A stretch of DNA of 64,000 bases, from the NCBI RefSeq assembly GCF_004339465.1, contig NZ_SMFY01000005.1:62001-126000 (forward strand), written 5' to 3'. The notes under the pieces are model-generated. The model saw only the letters and a list, made by a program, of their open reading frames with translations. It was not told the origin of the DNA and did no database searches. This stretch comes from Ancylobacter aquaticus (GTDB lineage Bacteria > Pseudomonadota > Alphaproteobacteria > Rhizobiales > Xanthobacteraceae). Positions 37,250 through 45,542 of this stretch are shown here, piece after piece. Each line of letters opens with the position of its first letter. The stretch's first letter is position 1. The translations under genes and the position numbers were made by a program.

Positions 37250-38158
37250 ATGCCCCATCCCGTTCTTGATGCACCCGTCAGCCCGCTGCGCCAGCGGCTG
37301 ATTGACGACATGAACCTGCGGCGTTTCTCACGCGAGACGCAGCGCAATTATCTCCGCGACATCGGACGCCTGGCGGCATTCCTCGGGCGTTCACCTGATA
37401 CCGCTACCGCCGACGACCTGCGCCGGTTCCAGATCGAGCAGCAGGAGGACGGCGTCCCCGTGCCGACGATGAACAGCATCGTGTCGGCGCTGCGCTTTCT
37501 CTTCATCCACACGCTCGACCGCCCGGATCTGGCGCGCAGGCTCGTCCGGCTGGCGCATCGGCGCAACCTGCCCGTGGTGCTGAGCCGCGACGAGGTGGCC
37601 CGGCTGCTCAACGCCACCACGTGCCTCAAGCACCAGGCCGCATTGTCGGTCGCCTATGGCGCTGGCCTGCGGGTCGCCGAGGTGTCGATGCTGAAGGTCG
37701 CCGACGTCGACAGCGAACGCATGCTGCTGCGCGTCGAGCGCGGCAAGGGCGGGCGCTATCGCAATGCCATGCTCTCCGAGGACCTGCTCACGCTGCTGCG
37801 TGAGTGGTGGAAGGTCGGGCGCCAGCAGGGCGTGATGCACCGCAATGGCTGGTTGTTCCCAGGACAGCACGCGATGAAGCCGATCAGCACGCGGCAGCTA
37901 TATCGCATCGTCGTCGAGGCGGCCCGGGCCGCTGACATCACCAAGCGGGTCGGGCCCCACACGCTGCGCCACAGCTTCGCGACCCACCTGCTGGAGGACG
38001 GCACCGACATCCGGATCATCCAAGTCCTGCTTGGGCATGCCAAGCTCAACAACACCGCGCTCTATGCGAAGGTCGCGACCAAGACGGTTCGCACGGTCAC
38101 GAGCCCGCTCGACAAGCTTGGGCTGTTCAGGCCAGGTGAGAGTCTGCCCAGCGGCTAA
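37250..38158 (+). CDS. Tyrosine recombinase of the IS91-type element
   Basis: A 302-residue phage-integrase family protein. Core-binding domain about 10-100 (SRETQRNYLRDIGRLAAFL) and a catalytic domain with the Arg of GAGLRVAEVSML, HTLRHSFATHLLEDG, the second histidine/His-like in LLGHAKLNNTALYAKV and tyrosine Y at NTALYAKV. It lies four bases upstream of the transposase, so they are cotranscribed. A degraded homologous fragment occurs at 58870. Confidence 0.93.
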   Translation: MPHPVLDAPVSPLRQRLIDDMNLRRFSRETQRNYLRDIGRLAAFLGRSPDTATADDLRRFQIEQQEDGVPVPTMNSIVSALRFLFIHTLDRPDLARRLVRLAHRRNLPVVLSRDEVARLLNATTCLKHQAALSVAYGAGLRVAEVSMLKVADVDSERMLLRVERGKGGRYRNAMLSEDLLTLLREWWKVGRQQGVMHRNGWLFPGQHAMKPISTRQLYRIVVEAARAADITKRVGPHTLRHSFATHLLEDGTDIRIIQVLLGHAKLNNTALYAKVATKTVRTVTSPLDKLGLFRPGESLPSG

Positions 38159-38161
38159 GCC

Positions 38162-39355
38162 ATGCGCGCCTCGGTCGAGGTCGCCGACATCTTCCGCGCA
38201 GCAGGGCCCGCCTACAGGGCCGCCCGTTCAGGGCACCTGAGCATTCTCCAGCTCAAGGTCATGTCGGCGATCGAGCATTGCCGCACCGCTGCCCTCGGCG
38301 GTCACGTCGAGGCCTGTGAGGACTGCGGCCAGTGGCGGATTGCCTACAACTCCTGCCGCAACCGGCACTGCCCGAAGTGCCAGGGCGCGGCTGCGCGGAC
38401 GTGGCTTGCCGAACGCGACGCCGACCTGCTGCCGGTCGGCTATTTCCATGTCGTGTTCACGCTGCCCGCCGAGGTCGCCGACATCGCGTTCCAGAACAAG
38501 GCGGTGGTCTACGACCTGCTGTTCAAGGCGGCGTCGGAGACGATGCTGACGGTTGCCGCCGATCCCAGGCATCTCGGCGCACGCTTCGGCATCACCGCCG
38601 TGCTTCACACCTGGGGATCGGCGATGACCCACCATCCGCACGTGCACATGATCGTGCCGGGCGGCGGCATCGCGCCTGACGCGAGCCGCTGGATCTCGTC
38701 GCGTCCTGCCTTCCTGCTTCCGGTGCGCGTGCTCGGCAAGCTGTTCCGGCGGCTGTTCCTCACGCGGCTGCTCGCGCTGCGCGACGCCGGACGGCTCGGC
38801 TTCTTCGGGACCATGGCGCACCTCACCGAGCGACGTGCCTTCCTGCGCCACCTTGCTCCCGTTCGGGGGAAGCGATGGGTGGTATACGCCAAGGCGCCGT
38901 TCGCCGGGCCGGAGGCGGTGCTCGCCTATCTGTCGCGCTACACCCACCGGGTGGCGATCTCGAACGGTCGCCTGATCGCCTTCGACGCGACCGGCGTCAC
39001 CTTCCGCTACAAGGACTACCGCCGCGACGGCGCGGACCGCCGGCAGATCATGACGCTCGCGGTCGATGAGTTCATCCGCCGCTTCCTGCTCCATGTCCTG
39101 CCACGCGGCTTCCATCGCATCCGGCACTATGGCCTACTCGCCGGCTCCGCCCGCAAAGCCAGTCTCGCGCTTGCCCGCGAACTCCTGGATGTCGCCGCGC
39201 CGCCCGACCCCCGCGTCTCCGACGAACCGGAGGACTTCCGCCCGCCATGCCGCTGCTGCGGCGGACGCATGATCATCATCGAGACGTTCGAACGCTGGAG
39301 ACAGCCACGCGGGCCGCCGCACGCGTCGGCGATGGACCGGGAGACCGACCCATGA
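38162..39355 (+). CDS. IS91-family HUH transposase
   Basis: A 397-residue rolling-circle transposase. An N-terminal zinc-binding domain CEDCGQWRIAYNSCRNRHCP is followed by the HUH motif in HHPHVHMIVPGGG (about 158-170) and the tyrosine segment LSRYTHRVAISN (about 260-271). Such enzymes replicate one strand and may carry flanking DNA when they miss their end. Confidence 0.95.
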   Translation: MRASVEVADIFRAAGPAYRAARSGHLSILQLKVMSAIEHCRTAALGGHVEACEDCGQWRIAYNSCRNRHCPKCQGAAARTWLAERDADLLPVGYFHVVFTLPAEVADIAFQNKAVVYDLLFKAASETMLTVAADPRHLGARFGITAVLHTWGSAMTHHPHVHMIVPGGGIAPDASRWISSRPAFLLPVRVLGKLFRRLFLTRLLALRDAGRLGFFGTMAHLTERRAFLRHLAPVRGKRWVVYAKAPFAGPEAVLAYLSRYTHRVAISNGRLIAFDATGVTFRYKDYRRDGADRRQIMTLAVDEFIRRFLLHVLPRGFHRIRHYGLLAGSARKASLALARELLDVAAPPDPRVSDEPEDFRPPCRCCGGRMIIIETFERWRQPRGPPHASAMDRETDP

Positions 39356-39582
39356 CCCGGAATGGCATGGTCGAACCTTCAGCCGCAGGCGCCCAGTCGC
39401 AGGCAACGGACCCGCGCGCGTCCATCGTCAATATTGCCGCCGACAGGGTCGCAAAGAGCCTCGTCCGGGATCGGCTGGACCGCGCGCAGGTACAACGAAG
39501 CGGCCTCTCCGCATCCACCCCCACGCTTCCCAGCGGCGGTGGCACCATCGCCGACATCGACCGCAGATCGAAATCCCCATAG
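39353..39582 (+). CDS. Small hypothetical ORF at the IS91 3' end
   Basis: A 76-residue frame beginning MTRNGMVEPSAAGAQ, overlapping the transposase stop and ending before the origin hairpin. Composition is polar and low-complexity. It may be a by-product of the element's end rather than a real gene. 39618-39821 hold nothing I recognise. Confidence 0.25.
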
Positions 39583-39594
39583 CCATCGACTGTG

Positions 39595-39617
39595 CCCCGC
39601 GGGTTCCTTCCTCGGGG
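39595..39617 (+). promoter_or_regulatory. Candidate IS91 replication-origin end hairpin
   Basis: CCCCG (39595-39599) pairs with CGGGG (39613-39617) around a 13-base loop, about 240 bases after the transposase stop. The position and small stem suit the oriIS end of IS91-type elements; I infer this from position. Confidence 0.4.
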
Positions 39618-39821
39618 ACTTTCGTACGCCTGCCGGCGCCCGAAACTCTTCACGGCGGCAGACTGTCGGCTATCGTGGACTTCAAACGAGAAGCGGACAT
39701 ATTGCCGAGAATGTCCGAGACCTAAACTGCCCCCTATCGGGCTTTCGGAATGTCCACTTTCGGCCAGTGCAATCCAATGGACAAACCGGCGGCCAGAGCT
39801 CCCATTAGATCTTCCGTCATT

Positions 39822-41120
39822 TCAGCCCTTCTCTTCCAGCGCCGCCAGCTTCTTCTTCAGCGCCTTCGTCTCCTCGAAGCGCGCCGTGACATCGCGCACG
39901 CTCGCCACCATGCCGGTGACGTGCCCCCCATCGTCCTTCATCAGCACGATGGTGAATTCGATCGAGAGCCGCCGCCCATCCTTATGAAGGCCGGGAACGG
40001 CGAGCATGTCGCCCGCGCCGTAGCGGCTTTCCCCGGAGGCGACCGTCTCGTGATAGCCCTCCCAGTGCCGCGCGCGGAACGGCGAGGGGATGATGATGTC
40101 GAGTGACTGCCCCAGCGCCTCGTCCTGCGTGAAGCCGAAAACGCGCTGCGCACCCGCGTTCCACAGCACGATGTCGCCCTTGGCATCACTGGCGACGATG
40201 GCGTCGGCCGCGCTGTCGATCAGCGCCGCGCCGATGGCCCCGCGCGTGAAGCCGGCAGCCGCGCGCGCTTCCCACGCCCCGATGGCGGCGGCGGGTGCAG
40301 GTTTTGCCTCGGAAACGGCGCTGTCGTCACCGAACAGGTCGTCGAGCGGGCCAAAGAATTCGTAATGCAGCCGCTCATTGGGCACGCCCGCCTTGGCGAG
40401 CGCGGGCACAAAGGCGCGCAGGAAGCCGAGCGGCCCGCAGACGAAGTAGTCGGCCTCGCTAATGGGCGTGTTGGCGGTGAGCCAGTCGAGGGTGAGATGG
40501 CCCTTGATATCGAACTCGGTCCCCAATTCTTCCTCGCCCGGACGCGAATAGATGATGGTCACCTGCGTATGGCCCTGCGCGGTGGCCAGTTCGCGCACAG
40601 GTGCGCGGAAGGCATGAAACGCGTGGTTGCGGTTGCAGTGGATGAACTGGACCGGGACCTTTCGCCCCTTCGCGACGAGTTCCTCCAGCATCGCCACCAT
40701 CGGCGTCAGCCCTACCCCGGCGCTGATCATGACAAGGGGACGCTCATCCGTGTCCGGCAGCATGAAGCGTCCCGAGGGCAGGGCTATTCCCAGCTCGGTG
40801 CCGGGCTGGGCGAGATCGTGGAGCCATTTTGAGACGGTACCCTTCTCCTCGCGCTTCACCGAGATCCGGTAATGCTCGCCATTGGGCGCGCAGGAAATGG
40901 TATAATTGCGCTTCTGCCGCCCGGAGTTGGGCACTTCCGCGAATAACGTGAGGTGCTGGCCAGCGACGTGCGCGGCAGGGGGGGGCCCGTCGAGCGGACG
41001 CAGGATGAAGGAGGTGACGTTGTCGCTCTCGGGCGCCCAGCTCGCGATTTCGAACTGTCGAATCCCGCGCGCCGACGTGTCGTCCTGCCCGTCGCCGCTT
41101 TTCTCGGTCTGATCGGTCAC
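39822..41120 (-). CDS. Flavodoxin/ferredoxin reductase-like FAD-NAD module fused to a PAS domain
   Basis: A 432-residue protein from a GTG with AGGAGG upstream. Residues about 20-255 are a flavohaemoglobin-type reductase: FAD-binding RNYTISCAPNGEHYRISVK and NAD-binding MISAGVGLTPMVAMLEEL, with the end YFVCGPLGFLRAFV. After a low-complexity linker, residues about 300-415 are a PAS/PAC domain (LIDSAADAIVASDAKGDIVL, GFTQDEALGQS, GRRLSIEFTIVLMKDDGGHV). There is no globin. It is 33 bases downstream of hmp and likely cotranscribed, so it may link electron flow with signal sensing during NO stress. Confidence 0.85.
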   Translation of the reverse strand: MTDQTEKSGDGQDDTSARGIRQFEIASWAPESDNVTSFILRPLDGPPPAAHVAGQHLTLFAEVPNSGRQKRNYTISCAPNGEHYRISVKREEKGTVSKWLHDLAQPGTELGIALPSGRFMLPDTDERPLVMISAGVGLTPMVAMLEELVAKGRKVPVQFIHCNRNHAFHAFRAPVRELATAQGHTQVTIIYSRPGEEELGTEFDIKGHLTLDWLTANTPISEADYFVCGPLGFLRAFVPALAKAGVPNERLHYEFFGPLDDLFGDDSAVSEAKPAPAAAIGAWEARAAAGFTRGAIGAALIDSAADAIVASDAKGDIVLWNAGAQRVFGFTQDEALGQSLDIIIPSPFRARHWEGYHETVASGESRYGAGDMLAVPGLHKDGRRLSIEFTIVLMKDDGGHVTGMVASVRDVTARFEETKALKKKLAALEEKG

Positions 41121-41153
41121 ACTGTCCTCCTCAGGGCACCATCGGTCACTGCT

Positions 41154-42365
41154 TCAGGCCGCGAGCAATTCGTCCGCCGGGCCGAAGAACTCATAGTGGA
41201 TTCGGTCGGCCGCGACCCCTGCGGACGAGAGCCCGCTGACAAGAGCGCGCAGAAACGGCTTGGGTCCACACAGGAAAATGTCGGCCTGGGTGAGGGGTGT
41301 GTTCGCCTTCAGCCAGTCGACGGTAATGAGGCCCGTCACGTCGTGGGTCTGCCCGATCGTATCGACGTCCGAAGGCTTGTCATAGAAGGTGGCGACGGAA
41401 ATCCGGCCGTGCTCCCGGGCGAGCGCGCGCACATGGCGATCCAGCGCATGGGTGTCGCTGCTGGTCGTACCGTGAACGTAGTGAACCTCAAGGCCGGGAT
41501 GCGACGCGGCGATCGTCTCGACCATGCTGATCATGGGCGTCAACCCGACGCCGCCGGACAGCAGGATGACTGGCCGCTGCGGGCTTTCATCAAGGAAGAA
41601 CTCGCCGGCGGGAACCGTCGCCTCGACGATGTCGCCGATGGCGACCTGATCATGCAGGAATCGTGAGCCGCCGTGTCCGGTCTCCTCGCGCTTTACGGAG
41701 ATGCGGTAGCGATCGTCATTGGGCGCGCAGGAGATGGAGAAGTTGCGCTTCATCGCCGGTTGCCCCGGGGCGGCGAGACGGAAGGTCAGGTATTGCCCAG
41801 GTTTGTGGCGCAGCACCGGGCCGCCATCGACCGGGCGCAGGATGAAGGAGGTAATGAGCGAACTCTCCTTCCGCTTCTCTGCCACCTTGAAGGCGCGCCA
41901 GCCGCTCCAGCCGCCCGCCGCGACGCGGCTCTCCTCGCGGATTATGGCCTCGCGTGACTTGAGGATCTCGGCCAGATACCAGTAGGCCTCGCCCCACGCG
42001 GCGAGCACATGGTTCGTCGCGGCATCGCCCAGCACTTCCTTGATCGCGTCGAGCAGGGCGGTCGCGACGTAAGGGTAATGTTCGGGAAGAATGTTGTAGC
42101 CGATGTGCTTCTGCGCGATCCGCTCCACCGCCGGCGCGAGTGCGGCCAGGTTCTCGATGTTGCGCGCATAGGCGAGGATCGCACCCGCAAGCGCGTTCAC
42201 TTGCGCGCCGCTCTCCTGATTGGCGTGATTGAACAGGCGGCGGATGTGCTCGTCCTGGAACAGGCGCCGATACATCGCGGCCGTGATCGCCGGTCCGTGG
42301 TCGGCAAGCACCGGCGCAGTAGCTTTCACCACGGCGATCGTGGTCGGACTCAGGGGCTGGGTCAT
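41154..42365 (-). CDS. hmp: Flavohaemoglobin, nitric oxide dioxygenase
   Basis: A 403-residue protein: globin domain 1-135 (MYRRLFQDEHIRRLFNHANQ, proximal histidine in AQKHIGYNILPEHYPYV), then FAD domain (QYLTFRL, MKRNFSISCAPNDDRYRISV) and NAD domain (ILLSGGVGLTPMISMVETI, FLCGPKPFL). It converts NO and O2 to nitrate. A perfect NsrR palindrome lies 76 bases upstream, between it and divergent nsrR. Confidence 0.96.
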   Translation of the reverse strand: MTQPLSPTTIAVVKATAPVLADHGPAITAAMYRRLFQDEHIRRLFNHANQESGAQVNALAGAILAYARNIENLAALAPAVERIAQKHIGYNILPEHYPYVATALLDAIKEVLGDAATNHVLAAWGEAYWYLAEILKSREAIIREESRVAAGGWSGWRAFKVAEKRKESSLITSFILRPVDGGPVLRHKPGQYLTFRLAAPGQPAMKRNFSISCAPNDDRYRISVKREETGHGGSRFLHDQVAIGDIVEATVPAGEFFLDESPQRPVILLSGGVGLTPMISMVETIAASHPGLEVHYVHGTTSSDTHALDRHVRALAREHGRISVATFYDKPSDVDTIGQTHDVTGLITVDWLKANTPLTQADIFLCGPKPFLRALVSGLSSAGVAADRIHYEFFGPADELLAA

Positions 42366-42440
42366 TCAAGTCTCCCTCGTGCTGGAAGGGGCGCGGCTCT
42401 CGGTCCGCGAGGATCGATTAGCGCGCCTCACCTTCGCTAT

Positions 42441-42463
42441 AAGATGCATTTAATATGCATCTT
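42441..42463. promoter_or_regulatory. NsrR-binding site
   Basis: AAGATGCAT-ttaat-ATGCATCTT is a perfect nine-base inverted repeat with a five-base spacer and matches the known NsrR consensus (AAGATGCATTT..). It serves divergent hmp and nsrR, so NO release of NsrR should derepress both. Confidence 0.93.
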
Positions 42464-42512
42464 TATACAAGGTCTAAAACATGCGACAGAATTGCATGAT
42501 TGGAGAGTTTGG

Positions 42513-42956
42513 ATGCGCCTGACCCGCTATAGCGATTACGCGATGAGGGTTCTGCTCTATCTCGGTTGCCGGCCCGAGCAGGCGTGTTCCATCGCGGAGA
42601 TCTCCAAAGCCTATGGCATCTCGCAGAACCACCTCATGAAAGTGGTAAGCGATCTCGTCGGAAGCGGCTTCCTGACGAGCGTGAGAGGACGCAAGGGCGG
42701 CATCCGGTTGGCGCGATCGCCGGCGGAGATCAATGTCGGCGCGCTCATTCGCCATACCGAGGATGATTTTGATCTGGTCGGCTGCGGCTCCTGCATCATC
42801 GCGCCCGCTTGCGGGCTGACCAGCGTGTTCGACGAGGCGCTGACGGCCTTCCTGTCCGTGCTCGACAGCTACTCGCTCGCGGATATTCTGGCACGCAAAG
42901 GGGATTTTTCGCATTTGCTTTTCGGGCAAGAGAAATCTGAATATCTGGTCGGGTAA
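42513..42956 (+). CDS. nsrR: NsrR, Rrf2-family NO-sensing repressor
   Basis: A 147-residue [Fe-S] winged-helix repressor: MRLTRYSDYAMRVLLYLGC, HTH KAYGISQNHLMKVVSDLVGS, wing RGRKGGIRLARSPAEINVG and the Fe-S cysteines C91, C94 and C100 (GCGSCIIAPAC). ATG at 42513 is supported by TTTGG and the usual N-terminus. It is autoregulated through the upstream palindrome. Confidence 0.96.
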   Translation: MRLTRYSDYAMRVLLYLGCRPEQACSIAEISKAYGISQNHLMKVVSDLVGSGFLTSVRGRKGGIRLARSPAEINVGALIRHTEDDFDLVGCGSCIIAPACGLTSVFDEALTAFLSVLDSYSLADILARKGDFSHLLFGQEKSEYLVG

Positions 42957-43075
42957 TTGACGTTCGACACGGGTGGCGCAGATTTGACTAGGAGTGCGCA
43001 CTTCCCGCCGTTTCAACTCGTGACCGACAATGGCCGTAAGCGCTGCCGCGGAAGTAGAGTGTCCGGTATGGGGCC

Positions 43076-44639
43076 GAGGCTGTGTGAAAACCCCTGATTA
43101 TGCTAGGTTTAGGCACTGCTTCGGAGGTGCCAGATGGGACGTTTTGTCGAGGCTGCCGACCGTCATCAGGCGAGCTTTCTGCCCGCGTGTTTGGAGGACT
43201 ATGTCGATCCCGACAATCCGGTCCGCATCATCGATGCCTTTGTCGATGAACTCGATCTTGCCGAGCTCGGTTTTGCCCGCGTGCAGCCGGCATCGACCGG
43301 CAGGCCCGGCTACGCGCCGGGCACGATGCTCAAGCTCTATGTCTATGGCTATCTGCACCAGCTGACCTCGAGCCGGAAGCTGGAGCGCGAGGCAGGCCGC
43401 AACATCGAACTGATGTGGCTGACCGGCAAGCTGGCACCCGACTTCAAGACCATCGCCGACTTCCGTCACGACAATGCTGGTGCCATCCAGATCGCGTGCC
43501 AGCGCTTCGTTGCAATCTGCCGTGCCCTTGGCCAGGTCGGTGGTGGCATGGTCGCAATCGACGGATCACGCCTGCGCGCGGTGAACACGCACGAGAAGAA
43601 CTATACCAAGGGGAAGCTTGCGCGGCGCAAGGCCCATGTCGAGGAGAGCATCGCGCGCTATCTCGCCGAGCTTGAGGAGACCGACAGGGCGGAGACCGGC
43701 CCGGCGACGCCCCGCATCGCGCACCTGACCGAGCGACTGGCGTCGCTGCGCGGGCGCCTTGGCGAACTCGAGGCGATCGGCCGGCAGCTGGAAGCCTCCC
43801 CCGATGAGCAGATATCGCTGACCGATCCGGATGCCCGCGCCATGGCAACCGGCAGCGATCATCGCGGCGTGGTCGGTTACAATGTTCAGGCGGCCGTCGA
43901 TACCCGGCACCACATCGTCGTCGCCAATGCGGTGACCGACCGCGGTCATGACCGCTCGCATCTGCTCGAGACGGCCACAGCCGCCCAGGCCGCGACCGGC
44001 GCTGCCGCAATGATCGCCCTGGCAGATCGTGGATACTATGAGGGCGAGCAGATCCGCGCCTGCGCCGAAGCTGGCATCATCCCGATGGTGCCCAAGCCCA
44101 ACACATCGCCGGCTCAGGCGCGCGGCTTCTGGGGCAAGGCTATGTTCGTGCATGAGCCGCAGACCGACACCTATCGCTGCCCCGCCGAGCAACAGCTGCA
44201 GAAACGCTTTGCCCGGGTGGAGGGCGGCAAGCTCATCAGCGTCTACTTCAACCAGAAGGCCTGCAGCGCCTGCCCGTCGCGTCCGCTGTGCACGGCCGGC
44301 AAGGAGAAGCGCATCCGACGATGGGAGCACGAAGCGGTGCTCGATGCCATGGAGCGCAGGCTTCAAGCGATGCCCGAAGCCATGGCGGTCCGCCGCTGTA
44401 CCGTCGAGCACGTCTTCGGCACCATCAAGGGCTGGATGGGTGCGACCCACTTCCGAACGCGCGGCCTCAAGCACGTCGCCACCGAAGCCAGCCTGGCGAT
44501 CCTGGCTTACAACATGAAGCGCGCCATTGCCGTCGCCGGCGTGGCCTCTACCCTCAAGGCGATAGCCGGGTGATCGGAGCCGACGCGCGCCGTGGCAACA
44601 ACCTGCGCGACGATCCACAGTGAGTTCTCACACAGCCTC
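43076..44639 (+). mobile_element. IS1182-family insertion sequence, complete
   Basis: 1,564 bp between matching ends GAGGCTGTGTGAAAAC (left) and its counterpart GAGGCTGTGTGAGAAC on the opposite strand (right). The flanking GGGCC on both sides (43071-43075 and 44640-44644) could be a five-base duplication. The one gene is intact. A truncated relative lies at 20266-20559 in opposite orientation. Confidence 0.9.
43134..44573 (+). CDS. IS1182-family DDE transposase
   Basis: A 479-residue DDE transposase. Residues 15-90 hold the N-terminal DUF772-type block (FLPACLEDYVDPDNPVRIID, YGYLHQLTSSRKLEREA), then FRHDNAGAIQIACQRFV, first acidic region AIDGSRLRAVNTHEKNYTKG, HHIVVANAVTDRGHDRSH, ALADRGYYEGEQIRACAEAG and the C-terminal RRCTVEHVFGTIKGWMG (catalytic glutamate). 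Start at ATG 43134 with GGAGGTGCC upstream. The N-terminus matches the IS fragment at 20266. Confidence 0.95.
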   Translation: MGRFVEAADRHQASFLPACLEDYVDPDNPVRIIDAFVDELDLAELGFARVQPASTGRPGYAPGTMLKLYVYGYLHQLTSSRKLEREAGRNIELMWLTGKLAPDFKTIADFRHDNAGAIQIACQRFVAICRALGQVGGGMVAIDGSRLRAVNTHEKNYTKGKLARRKAHVEESIARYLAELEETDRAETGPATPRIAHLTERLASLRGRLGELEAIGRQLEASPDEQISLTDPDARAMATGSDHRGVVGYNVQAAVDTRHHIVVANAVTDRGHDRSHLLETATAAQAATGAAAMIALADRGYYEGEQIRACAEAGIIPMVPKPNTSPAQARGFWGKAMFVHEPQTDTYRCPAEQQLQKRFARVEGGKLISVYFNQKACSACPSRPLCTAGKEKRIRRWEHEAVLDAMERRLQAMPEAMAVRRCTVEHVFGTIKGWMGATHFRTRGLKHVATEASLAILAYNMKRAIAVAGVASTLKAIAG

Positions 44640-44848
44640 GGGCCGTATCCAGACGATCCGCTATCGGGAGCGAATGCCGTGTAGCTGCCCTTCTGCACCC
44701 GAGGCGCAAAGCGGACGTCGACGAAAGGGCGATCGAGAGACTGGTTTAGGTCAGAACCAGTCGGGCCGACTTGGCCCGCGAAGATGCTTCAGAGCTTTTG
44801 GGCCAAGATCGCCCGCCCGCGGCGTCCATATAGAGATGGCGTCAACCG
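44640..44848. other. Non-coding spacer
   Basis: Right flank of the IS1182-family element up to the ScpB-like gene; nothing coding or structured stands out. Confidence 0.35.
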
Positions 44849-45541
44849 TCACGCCTCGCCTTCCGGGTCGAAGTCCTCCAGATCCCCGACTTCCCCATCG
44901 CCTTCCATGAACGCCAACGGAAACTCCCCCGCCAGCAGCCTCTCCTTGCTCAGTAGCCCCGAATCCTCGAGCGCCTCCATATTCGGCAGATCGCCCAGGG
45001 TGTTGAAGCCGAAGTGGCTGAGGAACTCTCGGGTGGTCACATAGGTGTAAGGCGCGCCGGGCTGCGGCGAACGCGGCCCGGCGGCGATGAAGCCCAGGGA
45101 CCGCAGATGACCGATGACATCGCGGCTGATCTCCTTGCCGAAAAACCGGCAGAGTTCGCCACGGGTGATCGGCTGGAAGTAGCCGATACACAGCAGCACC
45201 AGTGCCTCGGTTTGCGACAGCGGTTTGGGCTCGGTCGTGCCGAGCCCGATCGCCACCTGGATGGCATCCGTGAAGCTCTGGCGGGTCCGGTGCTGCCAGC
45301 CGCCCGCAACCGCCACCAGGTCATAGGGCCGGCCCCGCAACTCGGCGCGGATGTCGTCGATGATGAGGTCAAGATTACAGTCGCGGCCAACCACGCGCCC
45401 CAGCGCCTCGCGGGTCACCGGCACGGGCGATGCGAAGATAACCGCCTCGACCCGGCCCATCCATTCGCGCCAACGCAGCTCGGGCGGAAGCTGCGCCAGC
45501 TCGGCATCGAAGCTCATCGGAGTTTTCGCACGCCGCGCCAT
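44849..45541 (-). CDS. ScpB-family SMC-associated protein (plasmid type)
   Basis: A 230-residue winged-helix ScpB relative: RVEAVIFASPVPVTREALGR, YDLVAVAGGWQHRTRQSF, LSQTEALVLLCIGYFQPITR and PYTYVTTREFLSHFGFNTLG. ScpB binds SMC and kleisin ScpA, but neither is encoded nearby. On rhizobial plasmids this type pairs with DUF1403, as here, one base downstream of that stop. The acidic tail (EDFDPEGEA) is typical. It likely acts in plasmid segregation or regulation. Confidence 0.85.
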   Translation of the reverse strand: MARRAKTPMSFDAELAQLPPELRWREWMGRVEAVIFASPVPVTREALGRVVGRDCNLDLIIDDIRAELRGRPYDLVAVAGGWQHRTRQSFTDAIQVAIGLGTTEPKPLSQTEALVLLCIGYFQPITRGELCRFFGKEISRDVIGHLRSLGFIAAGPRSPQPGAPYTYVTTREFLSHFGFNTLGDLPNMEALEDSGLLSKERLLAGEFPLAFMEGDGEVGDLEDFDPEGEA

Positions 45542-45542
45542 G

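Larger units (their letters stand above)
37250..39617 (+). mobile_element. IS91-family rolling-circle element with accessory recombinase
   Basis: Two coupled genes (tyrosine recombinase, then HUH transposase) plus a 3' region with a CCCCG...CGGGG hairpin (39595-39617) in the position of the replication origin end (oriIS). This is the two-gene arrangement described for several proteobacterial IS91 relatives. No inverted repeats or target duplications are expected. The left edge is unresolved. Confidence 0.75.

Noticed and set aside
43030-43365. Plus-strand frame overlapping the start of the IS1182 transposase
   Set aside because: Shadow of the transposase in another frame, spanning the IS edge.
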